NCBI GenBank assembly: GCA_903880005.1
Contig: CAIRNV010000035.1
Coordinates: forward strand, 1 to 36,575
From: an uncultured Verrucomicrobiota bacterium
GTDB lineage: Bacteria > Verrucomicrobiota > Verrucomicrobiia > Limisphaerales > UBA9464
DNA: 36,575 bases
Direction: 5' to 3'
This document shows, piece by piece, positions 27,197 to 36,296 of the stretch (positions are counted from its first letter, which is position 1; the number at the start of each line of letters is the position of its first letter). A program made the translations under genes and the position numbers. The notes under the pieces were generated by a model. It saw nothing but the letters and a program-made list of their open reading frames with translations, was not told the origin of the DNA and made no database searches.

Positions 27197-28897
27197 ATGC
27201 GTCCCAGCCCCCACGGCACGCAACGCCTTGCCTCCCGGGCCTTCCGCGTCGTCAGCCTCCTCACCGGGTTCCTTCACGCCGCCTTCGCCGCCGCTCCCGT
27301 CCTGGATCAGCTCCTGCCCGTCGCGCTCGCCCCCGGCTCCTCCAACGCCGTCGTGCTCGTCGGCAAGTTCGACCCGTGGCCGCCCAAGTTCTGGTCGGAC
27401 CTCCCCGGGCTTGCGATGGAGCCTTCCACCAACGCCGGCACCGTCGCGGTCCGCATTCCCGCCAACGCGCCGCCGGGCGTCCATTTCCTGCGCGCCTTCA
27501 ATTCGGAGGGCGCCAGCGCGCCACGCTTTCTCGTCATCGACGCGGCCACCCCCCTCGCCGTGGAGGCCGAGCCCAACAACGACGCCGCCACGGAGGCCCA
27601 ACCCGTTCGCCCGCCGGTCGCGATCCAAGGCCGCCTCGAGAAAAACGGCGACGTGGACTCGTTCCGCATCCAGCTCGAAGCCGGGCAATCCGTGGTGGCG
27701 TGGGCCCAGGCCTACACCCTCATGTCGCCCATGGATCCCGTCCTGCGCTTGCTCGACCCGCGCCACGTCCAGGCGGCATGGAACCATGACGACGGGCGCT
27801 CCCTCGACCCGCTGCTCGCGTGGACCGCAACCGCGAGCGGCCCGCATGTGTTGCAGTTGTTCACCTTTCCCTACCCGGCCGACTCGGACATCCGCCTCTC
27901 GGGCAAGCCCCATTCCGTCTATCGCCTGCACGTCCATGCCGGCCCGGTCGTTCGCCACGCCCTACCGCTCGCCGTCCAACGCGGGACCTCATCCAGCCTC
28001 CGCTTGATCGGATGGAACCTCGGCTCCGCCTCCAATCAACCCGTGGCATTCGACGCCACACGGCTGGCACCCGAAGCGACCTCGGTCCCGCTGCCATTCA
28101 ATGGACGGGACGCCCTCGTGGACCTGCTCGTCGGCGAGGGCGCGGAAAGGATGGAATCCGAGCCGAATGACGGCGTTGCCCAAGCCGAGCCCACGGACAT
28201 CCCCGGCGGGCGCACCGGCAACCTCGACCGCGAGGGCGACATCGACCGGTTTCTCATCAAGGCGCGCAAGGACGAGAAGCTCGTCTTCTGGGTCCAGTCG
28301 GCCGTCCTGGGCTTCGCCCTCGATGGGTGGGTGCGGGTCGAGGATGCGACGGGCAAGGAACTCGCACGAAACGACGACGCCACGGGCAGCGATCCCCGCC
28401 TGGAATGGACCGCCCCGGCGGATGCCACGTTCATCGTCGCCGTCGGGAGCCTCCTCCAGCTCGGCGGGAAGGATCGCTGGTACCACCTTTCCCTCGGACG
28501 CCCCGCCCCATCCGTCCGCCCCACCGTCGCCGACAACGCCTTCGTCATCGCCCCGGGCAAGACCAACGAGATCGTCATCAACCTCGGCCGCGCGCACGGG
28601 CATGACGCCGTGCTGTCCCTCAACGCCGAGGGCCTTCCCCCAGGCGTGACGGCGGCGCCCGTGGACGCGTCTGCCAAGGACGCCTCGGTCACCTTCCGAA
28701 TCGTCGCCGCCACCAATGCCCCGGCCGCATCCGGGCCGTTCCGGTTGAAGGTCCAGGACAAGGCCACCGGCCGCGCCATCCCCGCACGCATGGACCTCGT
28801 CAGCGCCGGCGAGAACAACGGCGTGCCCCAGGGCTTTCGGCGCGTCGTCCGCGATTCCATCGAGGACCTCTGGCTCACGGTGACGGCCCCGCGATGA
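27197..28897 (+). CDS. Secreted protein with two PPC (bacterial pre-peptidase C-terminal) domains
   Basis: A 566-residue exported protein. ATG 27197, five bases after the DUF1501 stop, gives a leader with hydrophobic core AFRVVSLLTGFLHAAFAAAP. An IPT/Ig-like region follows (LPVALAPGSSNAVVLVGKF). Two PPC-type beta-sandwich domains follow: EAEPNNDAATEAQP with GRLEKNGDVDSFRIQLEAGQ (about 115-250), and ESEPNDGVAQAEPTDIPGG with GNLDREGDIDRFLIKARKDE (about 315-440). The C-terminal 120 residues look Ig-like. No protease or other catalytic domain is attached. In related genomes such proteins sit beside DUF1501 or PSD1 genes and may assist them outside the cytoplasm; this is inference. The longer in-frame reading upstream shadows DUF1501. 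Confidence 0.88.
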   Translation: MRPSPHGTQRLASRAFRVVSLLTGFLHAAFAAAPVLDQLLPVALAPGSSNAVVLVGKFDPWPPKFWSDLPGLAMEPSTNAGTVAVRIPANAPPGVHFLRAFNSEGASAPRFLVIDAATPLAVEAEPNNDAATEAQPVRPPVAIQGRLEKNGDVDSFRIQLEAGQSVVAWAQAYTLMSPMDPVLRLLDPRHVQAAWNHDDGRSLDPLLAWTATASGPHVLQLFTFPYPADSDIRLSGKPHSVYRLHVHAGPVVRHALPLAVQRGTSSSLRLIGWNLGSASNQPVAFDATRLAPEATSVPLPFNGRDALVDLLVGEGAERMESEPNDGVAQAEPTDIPGGRTGNLDREGDIDRFLIKARKDEKLVFWVQSAVLGFALDGWVRVEDATGKELARNDDATGSDPRLEWTAPADATFIVAVGSLLQLGGKDRWYHLSLGRPAPSVRPTVADNAFVIAPGKTNEIVINLGRAHGHDAVLSLNAEGLPPGVTAAPVDASAKDASVTFRIVAATNAPAASGPFRLKVQDKATGRAIPARMDLVSAGENNGVPQGFRRVVRDSIEDLWLTVTAPR

Positions 28898-28959
28898 CCG
28901 GTGCGGCTCCCCGGACCCACGGCGGGTCCAAACGAATCGGGCCGGCCACGACGACGACC

Positions 28960-28988
28960 TTGTCACGGACAGGCCGGGCGGCTTAATC
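28960..28988 (+). promoter_or_regulatory. Candidate promoter of the DUF5722-like gene
   Basis: TTGTCA (28960-28965), a 17-bp spacer and TTAATC (28983-28988). The best start codon, GTG 28997, begins eight bases after the -10, where transcription would start, so the message could be leaderless. By eye only. Confidence 0.4.
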
Positions 28989-28996
28989 CGTGGGCG

Positions 28997-31003
28997 GTGC
29001 GGCATCTCTGGACCTGTTTGCTTCTCACGGCCTTGGCATGGCGGGCGCTGGCCGACCCCATCCTTGGCGCGGACTTCGACTTCACCGCCGGACGCCAGGC
29101 AGGCGGCTGGAGCCCGACCCATGACGTCGATTTCCTCCCCAATGACCCTCAAGGCCTCCGCATGGCCGTGCGCGGGCCGGATCCATACGTCACCAGCCCG
29201 CCCATGGACTTTCCCGGCACGGGCGACGTCATGGTCGAACTTCGGATCCGCTCCGAGGCCGGCGGGCACGGCCAGCTTTTTTGGTTCGCCAACGCGGCAT
29301 CGGAGGCCGACTCCGTCCATTTCGCCTGCCGGACCAACGCATGGACCGACGTGTGCCTCGCCATCCCAAGCCCGGGACCGAGGGGGCGCATCCGCCTGGA
29401 TCCACCAGGCTCAAGGGGAGAAGCGAAGGTGGCGTGGATCCGCGTGCGGCCTGCCGACGGCCCGGGCATCCGCGACGTTCGCGTCCGCCAAGACGACATC
29501 CTGATCGAGCTGTCCGGCGTGCGCGGCCCCGCCCATCTCGTCGAGATCCGGCCCCATGAATCCCTCGCGGTCGCCTCCACCAACGGGTCGGTCGCCTTCC
29601 TCCCGCAGCCCGCCAACGGCCCCCAATCCGTCTCCGTTCGACGCCACGCCCACTCGGGCAACGTCACCCGGGACCGGCTTCCCTCCGGCTTCGTGCTCTT
29701 GCAGGCGCACCCGGTGCATGGCTGGCGTCCGACGGGCCCCGTGCGGCACGTGGGCGACTGGGGCGACGTCGCGCCGCCGGGCGCGGAGGTCCCGCCGCCC
29801 TCCAGCAAGAAGGGGCTGCAAGTGCAGATGGTCGAGGATGCCATCGCCCTCGGCGTGCGCCATGCCGCTCTGAACGTGGACCTGCCCTCGCTCATGGATC
29901 CCGACGACCTCCCCGACTCGTATGAATGGGTCGTGGACGGGCAACGACATCGGTTTCGACGCGGCGCGGTCAATGCGATCCAGGCGAAGGCGTTGTCGGA
30001 TTCCGGCGCGGCGGTGACGTTGATCCTGCTGGCGTATGCGTCGGGCCAGCCTGCTCGCGACGCGGTGTGGCTGCACCCGGGCTACGATCGCCGGGCCCCC
30101 AACCGGCTCGGGGCCTTCAATCATGTCACGGAGGACGGGGCTCGATGGCTCCGGGCGGCGGTGGAGTTCCTGTGCCATCGGTTCTCGCTCCCGGGCGCCC
30201 CCCACGGCCGCGTGTCGCATCTCATCGTGGGCAACGAGGTCACGGCGCATTGGCACTGGGCCAACATGGGCGAGGTGCCTGCGAGCGTGTTCATCGAGGA
30301 CTACGTGGGCACCGTCCGGCTCGTGCAGGCCGCCGCCGCGAGCGTGTCGCGGTCCATCCGCGTCCACGTGTCCATGGATCACCATTGGAACCTGACCTAC
30401 GGGAACCACCCGTTGCGGGCGATCCCCGGACGACGCCTCGTGGACGAGTTCGCGCGCATCGCCCGGCTGGGCGGGGACTTTGCCTGGCACATGGCCTACC
30501 ACCCTTATCCCGAGGACTTGTTCAAGGCGGCGACATGGAAGGACAAGACGGCTCTGCCATCGCCGTCCACGCCGCGCATCACCTTCAGGAACCTCGACGT
30601 CCTGACGGCGTACCTCGCCCGTCCGGAACTCCTCTGGAAGGGCCACCCGCGGCGCGTGCTCCTCTCCGAGCAAGGCTTTCATTCGGATGCCACGCCGGAG
30701 GGCGAGGCCTTGCAGGCAGCCGCCTACGCCTATGCGTGGCACAAGGTGGACGCCAACCCGGGCATCGACGCGTTCATCCTCCACCGGCACGTCGATCACC
30801 GCGACGAGGGCGGTCTCAACCTCGGGCTTTGGAGGCGACGCCCCGGCTCGATCGCCGACCCCGACGTGCCGAAGCCGATCCGCGACGTCTTCCTGAGGGC
30901 CGACACGCCCGGGCGCGACGACGCCTTCAGGTTTGCCCTCCCCATCATTGGCATCACGAACTGGGCGCAGGTCCGCGTTGCGTCCCCCGCATCCGCTCCT
31001 TGA
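28997..31003 (+). CDS. Secreted DUF5722-like protein with glycosidase-type TIM barrel
   Basis: About 668 residues from a GTG at 28997, which gives the signal peptide MRHLWTCLLLTALAWRALA followed by DPILG. An in-frame ATG at 28901 adds 32 polar, Arg-rich residues before it and is less likely. The N-terminal 200 residues are beta-sandwich-like, with FDFTAGRQAGGWSPTHDVDF and GGHGQLFWFANAASE. The C-terminal part (about 260-640) reads as a TIM barrel of the GH-A type: HLIVGNEVTAHWHWANMGEV places a glutamate in the strand-4 NE position and VLLSEQGFHS could provide the strand-7 glutamate, with HMAYHPYPEDLF between them. Substrate unknown; polysaccharide is a guess. It follows the PPC gene by about 100 bp and precedes an amino-acid importer by 37 bp. 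Confidence 0.75.
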   Translation: MRHLWTCLLLTALAWRALADPILGADFDFTAGRQAGGWSPTHDVDFLPNDPQGLRMAVRGPDPYVTSPPMDFPGTGDVMVELRIRSEAGGHGQLFWFANAASEADSVHFACRTNAWTDVCLAIPSPGPRGRIRLDPPGSRGEAKVAWIRVRPADGPGIRDVRVRQDDILIELSGVRGPAHLVEIRPHESLAVASTNGSVAFLPQPANGPQSVSVRRHAHSGNVTRDRLPSGFVLLQAHPVHGWRPTGPVRHVGDWGDVAPPGAEVPPPSSKKGLQVQMVEDAIALGVRHAALNVDLPSLMDPDDLPDSYEWVVDGQRHRFRRGAVNAIQAKALSDSGAAVTLILLAYASGQPARDAVWLHPGYDRRAPNRLGAFNHVTEDGARWLRAAVEFLCHRFSLPGAPHGRVSHLIVGNEVTAHWHWANMGEVPASVFIEDYVGTVRLVQAAAASVSRSIRVHVSMDHHWNLTYGNHPLRAIPGRRLVDEFARIARLGGDFAWHMAYHPYPEDLFKAATWKDKTALPSPSTPRITFRNLDVLTAYLARPELLWKGHPRRVLLSEQGFHSDATPEGEALQAAAYAYAWHKVDANPGIDAFILHRHVDHRDEGGLNLGLWRRRPGSIADPDVPKPIRDVFLRADTPGRDDAFRFALPIIGITNWAQVRVASPASAP

Positions 31004-31040
31004 CCGAGCCCGTCGCCGGGGCCTTCACTCGCCCCACACG

Positions 31041-32642
31041 ATGCGGGCGCGACGGACCTCACACTGCGGCACCCTGCCCTGCCCATGGCCCGGGTGGACG
31101 GGACGCGGCGTCGGTGCCACGCCGGCCATCCTGGCGTGGGCGATCCATGCGTCCGGGTCATGCCTCCTGGCCTTGGTGCTCGGGCTCATGGCGGTGCCGG
31201 GGCGCGCCACGGCGGATGCATGGGACGACATCGCCGCACGCAAGGTGCTGCGCTGGGGCAACGACGCCGAGGGCGGGGCACCCTACCTGTTCCATCCGGA
31301 GGGAGACCCCGGTCGGCTGGAGGGGTTCGAGGCGGATTTCGCCGGTGCCCTGGCCGGGCGCCTGGGGCTCCAGCATGCCTTCGTGCAGAACAACTGGGAC
31401 ATGCTCGTCCCGGCCCTCTTGCAACGGGGCAGCTTCGACGTCGTCATCGCGGGACTGGAGCGGACGCCGGAGAACATGGCGAGGGTGGCCATGTCGCGGC
31501 CCTACTTCGCGTTCGCGCAGCAACTGGTCGTGCGTGCGGACGACCCGGCGCACGACTCCCTGGAATCGCTCGCCGGCCGTCCCGTGGGCGTGTTGTCCGG
31601 CACGGCGTCCCATCGGCTACTGCAAGCAAACGGACGCGTCGAGGCCCGCATCTACCAAGACAACGTCAACTACTTCAAGGACCTCGCCGTGGGACGCATC
31701 GACGCCGTCCTCGCCGACACGCCCATCGTCCAGGCGAACCTCGCCTCGAACCCCGGGTTGCGGAGGGCCGGCCCACCCTTCGCGCCCGGCTTTTACGCCG
31801 TCGCGGTCCCCACCGGGGAGGAACGCCTGCTGGCGAGGATCAACGACGCCATCGGCTCGCTGGCCGCGGACGGGTCCCTGCGCCGCATCTACGAGCGATA
31901 CGGGGTTTGGGACGAGGGCCAGGAACGCGTCGCCGCGTGGCGTCCTGCCTCGGACGGGGCGACGTCGCCGACGCCGCGCCCGCGCTCGGCATGGCGCGAA
32001 TGGCGAACCCTCTTGCCCGCCCTCCTCCGCGCGGCGGTCACGACCGTGTGGGTGACCTTCGGCGGCATGACGCTGGCGTTGGGGCTCGGGCTTGCCTTGG
32101 CGCTCGCGAGGCTCTACGGCCCGCGCCCGCTGCCGTGGCTGGCCATGGCCTACATCGAGGTCTTCCGCGGGACGCCGCTGCTGCTCCAGATCTACCTCAT
32201 CTACTACGGGCTCTCGCAGGAGGCCGGGCTGCGCCTCCCGGCAGGCGTTGCGGCCGTCCTCGCCCTGGGCCTGAACTACGCGGCCACCGAGGCCGAGAAC
32301 CACCGGGCCGGCATCGAGTCCGTCCCCCGCGGGCAATGGGAGGCCGCCCTCTCGCTCGGGATGAAGCGCCGCGTCGCCCTCCGTCGCATCATCCTGCCGC
32401 AGGCCCTGCGCGTCGCGCTCCCAGCCATCACCAACGACCTCGTCGCCATGTTCAAGGACTCCTCCATCGTGTCCGTCATCGCCATCGTCGAGCTCACCAA
32501 GCAGTACCAAATCCAGGCCATCGAGACCCACGACTACATCGGGGTCGGCCTGATGACGGCCGGCATCTACCTCGCCATGAGCTGGACGGCGTCCCTCGCC
32601 GCGCGCCGCCTCGAACGTTCCTTACGCCATGATCGCCGTTGA
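31041..32642 (+). CDS. Polar amino-acid ABC importer, binding protein fused to permease
   Basis: A 533-residue fusion. After a leader with hydrophobic core SCLLALVLGLMAV (about 35-50) comes a periplasmic binding protein domain of the SBP_bac_3 type (about 60-290), with FEADFAGALAGRLGL, FDVVIAGLERTPENMARVAM and YFKDLAVGRIDAVLADTPIV. A short linker leads to a HisM/GlnP-type permease (about 315-525), with AVTTVWVTFGGMTLALGLGL, EVFRGTPLLLQIYLIYYGL, the ATPase-coupling EAA loop EAALSLGMKRRVALRRIILP and a final membrane segment. Start ATG 31041 is tentative, as the leader before the membrane segment is long for a signal peptide; starts further in would also work. The ligand, probably a polar amino acid, cannot be read from sequence. 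Its 3' end overlaps the ATPase gene by 14 bp. Confidence 0.92.
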   Translation: MRARRTSHCGTLPCPWPGWTGRGVGATPAILAWAIHASGSCLLALVLGLMAVPGRATADAWDDIAARKVLRWGNDAEGGAPYLFHPEGDPGRLEGFEADFAGALAGRLGLQHAFVQNNWDMLVPALLQRGSFDVVIAGLERTPENMARVAMSRPYFAFAQQLVVRADDPAHDSLESLAGRPVGVLSGTASHRLLQANGRVEARIYQDNVNYFKDLAVGRIDAVLADTPIVQANLASNPGLRRAGPPFAPGFYAVAVPTGEERLLARINDAIGSLAADGSLRRIYERYGVWDEGQERVAAWRPASDGATSPTPRPRSAWREWRTLLPALLRAAVTTVWVTFGGMTLALGLGLALALARLYGPRPLPWLAMAYIEVFRGTPLLLQIYLIYYGLSQEAGLRLPAGVAAVLALGLNYAATEAENHRAGIESVPRGQWEAALSLGMKRRVALRRIILPQALRVALPAITNDLVAMFKDSSIVSVIAIVELTKQYQIQAIETHDYIGVGLMTAGIYLAMSWTASLAARRLERSLRHDRR

Positions 32643-33354
32643 GCACCTCTCCAAGCACTTCAATGGCCAACCCGTCCTCCGCGACGTGTCCCTCCACGTC
32701 GCCAAGTCCGAGTGCGTCGTCCTCCTCGGGGCGTCCGGGTCCGGCAAGTCCACCCTGCTCCGCTGCATCAACCAACTGGAGTCTCCCGACGTGGGAAGGA
32801 TCACCGTGGGCGACGTCACGGTGGATTGCTCCCGGCCCGTGGGACGCGAGGTCCAACGACAGCTTCGCCTTCGCGCCGCCATGGTGTTCCAGCACTTCAA
32901 CCTGTTCCCCCACCTCGATGCCCTGCGCAACGTGGCCGCCGCGCCCGTCCACGTCCGGGGCATGCCAAGGCCGCAAGCCGAGGCGGAGGCCATGGAATGG
33001 CTCCGGCGCGTCGGCCTGGCTGGTCATGCGCACCACGTCCCGTCGCAGCTCTCCGGCGGCCAGCAACAGCGCGTCGCCATCGCGCGGGCCCTCGCCATGC
33101 GGCCTGATGCCCTCCTGCTGGACGAGCCGACGTCGGCGCTGGACCCCGCCCTGCGCGGCGAGGTGACCGACGTCCTGCGCGCCTTGGCGGAGGACGGCAC
33201 GACGATGCTGCTGGTGACTCACGACCTGCGGCTCGCACGCGACGCCGCCGACCGGTTGCTGGTGATGTGCGCCGGCGAGATCGTGGAATCCGGGGCGACC
33301 GACAGGGTCCTGAGGCAGCCCGCACACGCCGCGACCCGCGCGCTGCTGGCCTAG
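32629..33354 (+). CDS. Polar amino-acid ABC importer ATPase (GlnQ/HisP type)
   Basis: A 241-residue ATPase that completes the importer with the fused gene it overlaps. [20 protein letters not shown] is the family start. Walker A is GASGSGKST (about 36-44), Q-loop [18 protein letters not shown], signature [17 protein letters not shown], Walker [14 protein letters not shown] and the H-loop [16 protein letters not shown]. Length is typical (about 240). The stop TAG (33352-33354) coincides with the tip of the 167-bp element: the final GCC is followed by TAG, then the element. Nothing is missing from the C-terminus, which ends ATRALLA. Confidence 0.95.
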   Translation: MIAVEHLSKHFNGQPVLRDVSLHVAKSECVVLLGASGSGKSTLLRCINQLESPDVGRITVGDVTVDCSRPVGREVQRQLRLRAAMVFQHFNLFPHLDALRNVAAAPVHVRGMPRPQAEAEAMEWLRRVGLAGHAHHVPSQLSGGQQQRVAIARALAMRPDALLLDEPTSALDPALRGEVTDVLRALAEDGTTMLLVTHDLRLARDAADRLLVMCAGEIVESGATDRVLRQPAHAATRALLA

Positions 33355-33519
33355 TTGAACGATTCGGTTGGAGGGGGAATGGATGCCCAGGCGAATGCTT
33401 CCTCAAGCCGAGGTGTGAGCGAGGCGCGGGCCGGCACGAGGCCCGCAACGAGCAAAGGACCGGGTTCTTGCGGAAGAAGATCCAGCAAGCACGACCGATC
33501 CAACTGAATCCTCCCGGCT
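33353..33519 (+). repeat. 167-bp palindromic element, copy 5 (most diverged)
   Basis: Recognisable throughout (GATTCGGTTGGAGGG at left, GACCGATCCAACTGAATC at right; apical stem CGGGCC/GGCCCG with loop GGCACGA). It has many substitutions, a one-base deletion near the left tip and a one-base insertion in the left arm, and the left tip no longer pairs well with the right. It looks older than the other four. It fills most of the 228-bp gap between the amino-acid ATPase gene and the isomerase gene; the remaining 63 bases show nothing clear. Confidence 0.88.
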
Positions 33520-33582
33520 CAGGGTTCCCATGGGCGTCCTTGCCACCCCGCATCGCATCATGCGACAACACGGGTCGATTGC

Positions 33583-34656
33583 ATGAACCGTCGTGACTTC
33601 GTCCTCTCCATCGCGGCCGGCGCGGCTGCGGCATCCCTTGAATCCGCCCACGCCCGCCCCGTCCCCCCGCTCCTGGATGCCAAGGGGGCACGCATTCCCG
33701 TGGGCATGGACAACTTCGCCGTGCGCGCCCTTGGCTTGAAGGGACGGGCGTTGGTGGACTACGCGGCCAACCTTCGCCTCGAAACGTTGTTCATCACCGA
33801 CCTCCCGGCGCTGGGCACCATGACCGAGGCCGGGTGCAAGGACCTGGGCAAGGCCGCCGCCGACAAGGGCCTGCAGCTCCTGCTCGGGTCGTGGTCCATC
33901 TGCCCCACGTCCAAGTCGTTCAAGAAGGACTGGGGCACCGCCGAGGAACACCTGGCGACGGGCCTGCGACTGAGCCGCGCGGCCGGCTCGCCCTATTTCC
34001 GCGTCGTCCTCGGCGCCCGCGAGGACCGCCGCACGCCCGGCGGCATCGAGGCGCGCATCGCGGACACCGTGAACGTCCTCCGCTCGCAGCGGTCGCTGGC
34101 CCAGGATCTCGGCGTGAAGGTGGCCGTGGAGAACCACGCGGGCGACATGACCGCGACGGAGCTGGTGTCGCTGATCGAGGCGGCGGGCAAGGACTGGGTG
34201 GGGGCCAACATGGACTGCGGCAACTCGGCGTGGACGCTCGAGGACCCGCTCCAGGCCCTCGAAGTCCTCGGGCCCTACACCTTCACCACGAGCCTGCGCG
34301 ACTCCGCGATCTGGGAGACCCCCAAGGGCGCCAAGGTCCAGTGGACGGCCTTCGGCGAGGGCCAATGCATCGACTGGAAGGCCTACTTCGCCCGTTACGC
34401 CCAGCTTTGCCCCGGCGTCGCCGTCAACATCGAGACCATCGGTGGCTTCCAGGTCGAGTTCCCCTACCTCGAGCCCGGGTTCTGGGAGGCCTTCCCCAAG
34501 AAGCCCGCCGCCGAGTTCGCGCGCTTCCTCGCCCTGGCCAGGAAGGGCAAGGCCGCCACCGCCTTCAACGCCAACGACGCGGCGCAGCAGGAGGGCGAGC
34601 TCAAGCGCTCCATCGCCTACCTTCGTGACGTCATCGGCCTCGGGGTGAAGGCCTGA
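33583..34656 (+). CDS. Sugar phosphate isomerase/epimerase-family TIM barrel, exported
   Basis: A 357-residue protein of the AP-endonuclease-2/xylose-isomerase-like TIM barrel family. The N-terminus MNRRDFVLSIAAGAAAASLE has a twin-arginine-like motif (NRRDFVLS) and hydrophobic core, so Tat export is likely, a common feature of Planctomycetes/Verrucomicrobia relatives. Barrel landmarks are GLRLSRAAGSPYFRVVLGAR, the metal-site-like VAVENHAGDMTATELVSLIE (Glu/His near 182-184), GANMDCGNSAWTLEDP (Asp near 207) and a late VNIETIGGF glutamate. These fit the family metal site. Substrate unknown. It ends two bases before der. No neighbouring sugar dehydrogenase or transporter suggests a pathway. Confidence 0.88.
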   Translation: MNRRDFVLSIAAGAAAASLESAHARPVPPLLDAKGARIPVGMDNFAVRALGLKGRALVDYAANLRLETLFITDLPALGTMTEAGCKDLGKAAADKGLQLLLGSWSICPTSKSFKKDWGTAEEHLATGLRLSRAAGSPYFRVVLGAREDRRTPGGIEARIADTVNVLRSQRSLAQDLGVKVAVENHAGDMTATELVSLIEAAGKDWVGANMDCGNSAWTLEDPLQALEVLGPYTFTTSLRDSAIWETPKGAKVQWTAFGEGQCIDWKAYFARYAQLCPGVAVNIETIGGFQVEFPYLEPGFWEAFPKKPAAEFARFLALARKGKAATAFNANDAAQQEGELKRSIAYLRDVIGLGVKA

Positions 34657-34658
34657 TC

Positions 34659-36296
34659 ATGCCAGGAGTCGTTGCCATCGTCGGGCGCCCCAACGTCGGG
34701 AAGTCCGCCCTCTTCAACCGCATCGCGCGCAAGCGCATCGCCATCGTCCATGACCAGCCCGGCGTCACGCGCGACCGCGTCACCGCCGAGGCCGAGTGGC
34801 ATGGGCGCGGCTTCACCCTCATCGACACCGGCGGCATCGGGTTGCTCCGTGGCGAACGCGCCGAGGACGTCATCACCGCCGCCATGCTCGAGCAGGTGGA
34901 CATCGCCCTCGATTCCGCCGCCGTCATCCTCCTCGTCGTCAACGTCCAGGAGGGCATCGTCCCCCTCGACCTCGAGGTCGCCTCCAAGCTCCGCGCCACC
35001 CGCAAGCCCGTGCTCGTCGTCGTCAACAAGGTGGACACCGACCGCGCCACGCCCGGCGTCGCGGAGTTCTCCGCCCTCGGCTTCGACCGATTGTTCCCCG
35101 TCACCGCCATCCACGGCCTCGGCATCGAGGACCTGATGGACGCCGCCGCCGCGTACTTGCCCCCTGAGGAGGGCGCGGCGGACGCAACGACGGACGCGGA
35201 CCCGACGGCGGATGGCGAGCCCCCCGTCGAACCCGATCCCGCGTCACCCCCGGCCCGGAGGGCTCGGCGCCTCGCCATCGTGGGCCGGCCCAACGTGGGC
35301 AAGTCGTCGCTCATCAACGCACTCACGGGATCGAACCGCGTCATCGTCAGCCCCATCCCCGGCACCACGCGCGACGCCGTGGACGTGCCGTTCGAGATCG
35401 AGACGGAGGGCGTCAGGCAGCCGTGGGTCCTCGTGGACACCGCCGGCGTCCGAAAGGCGCGCCGCATCGACGACTCCATCGAGTACTTCTCCGTCGAGCG
35501 CACCAAGGACGCCATCGGCCGCTCGGACATCGCCGTCCTCGTGCTCGACGCCGAGGCGGGCATCACCGAGCAGGACAAGAAGATCGCCGACGTCATCGTC
35601 GAGGCCCGGCGCGCGTGCATCGTCGTCATCAACAAGTGGGACCTCGTCGCCGACGCCGTGCGCAAGGCTCGCGAGGAGGAGGTCGAGGCCCGGCGCGACC
35701 ACCAGCGCCACCGCGACGACCGCCGCCGCCGCATGACCACCCTCTCCGAGTTCGGCGAATGGGTGCAGTCCAAGCTCTTCTTCCTCGACTACGCCCCCGT
35801 GATCTTCACGTCCGCCAAGGAAGGCTTCCAACTGGAACGCCTGCTGGAGGCCGTCCGCTACGTCGGGGCGCAACTCCAGCAATCCGTCCCCACGGCCATC
35901 GTCAACCGAACCCTGCGCGACGCCATCGAGCGCCGGCAACCCGTGTCGGACCGCGGCCATCGCCTCACCTTCTACTACGCCACACAGGTCCGCCAAGCCC
36001 CGCCGACCTTCCGCCTCTTCGTCAACCGCGACGAGCTCTTCAGCCCCCAGTACACCAAGTACCTCGCCGACGAGCTCCGCAAGGCCTTCGGGTTCGAGGG
36101 ATGCCCCATCGTCATCGACCCCAAGCCCCGCCCAAAAACCATCGACCCCGTCCGGCGGCCCCGCCGACGACCGTTCTCCGAGGAACGCGCCGTCCGACAC
36201 GCCAAGCCCCGCACCGGACCCAATCGCCCCGGCCGACCAGCCGCCGCCAGCAAGAAGGCGAGGCCCGCCAAACGACCCGGTAAGCGCGCACGATGA
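34659..36296 (+). CDS. der: Ribosome biogenesis GTPase Der (EngA), extended form
   Basis: Essential double GTPase for 50S ribosomal subunit assembly. The first G domain has GRPNVGKSALFN (about 9-20), the switch region GVTRDR, DTGG and NKVD. The second has GRPNVGKSSLIN (about 209-220), GTTRDAV, DTAGVRK and NKWD (about 324). A KH-like C-terminal domain follows (about 435-515). At 545 residues it exceeds the usual 430-500. The extra length lies in an acidic, Pro-rich linker between the G domains (about 168-205), an Arg/His/Asp-rich insertion after NKWD (RRDHQRHRDDRRRR, about 345-358) and a Lys/Arg/Pro tail (after about 505). The insertion and tail are basic and could contact rRNA. ATG 34659 is two bases after the isomerase stop. 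Confidence 0.97.
   Translation: MPGVVAIVGRPNVGKSALFNRIARKRIAIVHDQPGVTRDRVTAEAEWHGRGFTLIDTGGIGLLRGERAEDVITAAMLEQVDIALDSAAVILLVVNVQEGIVPLDLEVASKLRATRKPVLVVVNKVDTDRATPGVAEFSALGFDRLFPVTAIHGLGIEDLMDAAAAYLPPEEGAADATTDADPTADGEPPVEPDPASPPARRARRLAIVGRPNVGKSSLINALTGSNRVIVSPIPGTTRDAVDVPFEIETEGVRQPWVLVDTAGVRKARRIDDSIEYFSVERTKDAIGRSDIAVLVLDAEAGITEQDKKIADVIVEARRACIVVINKWDLVADAVRKAREEEVEARRDHQRHRDDRRRRMTTLSEFGEWVQSKLFFLDYAPVIFTSAKEGFQLERLLEAVRYVGAQLQQSVPTAIVNRTLRDAIERRQPVSDRGHRLTFYYATQVRQAPPTFRLFVNRDELFSPQYTKYLADELRKAFGFEGCPIVIDPKPRPKTIDPVRRPRRRPFSEERAVRHAKPRTGPNRPGRPAAASKKARPAKRPGKRAR

Noticed and set aside
28894-28986. 30-codon open frame overlapping the PPC gene stop (ATGA)
   Set aside because: Short, Thr/Arg/Gly-rich, without homology or a ribosome-binding site, and it overlaps the candidate promoter of the next gene.
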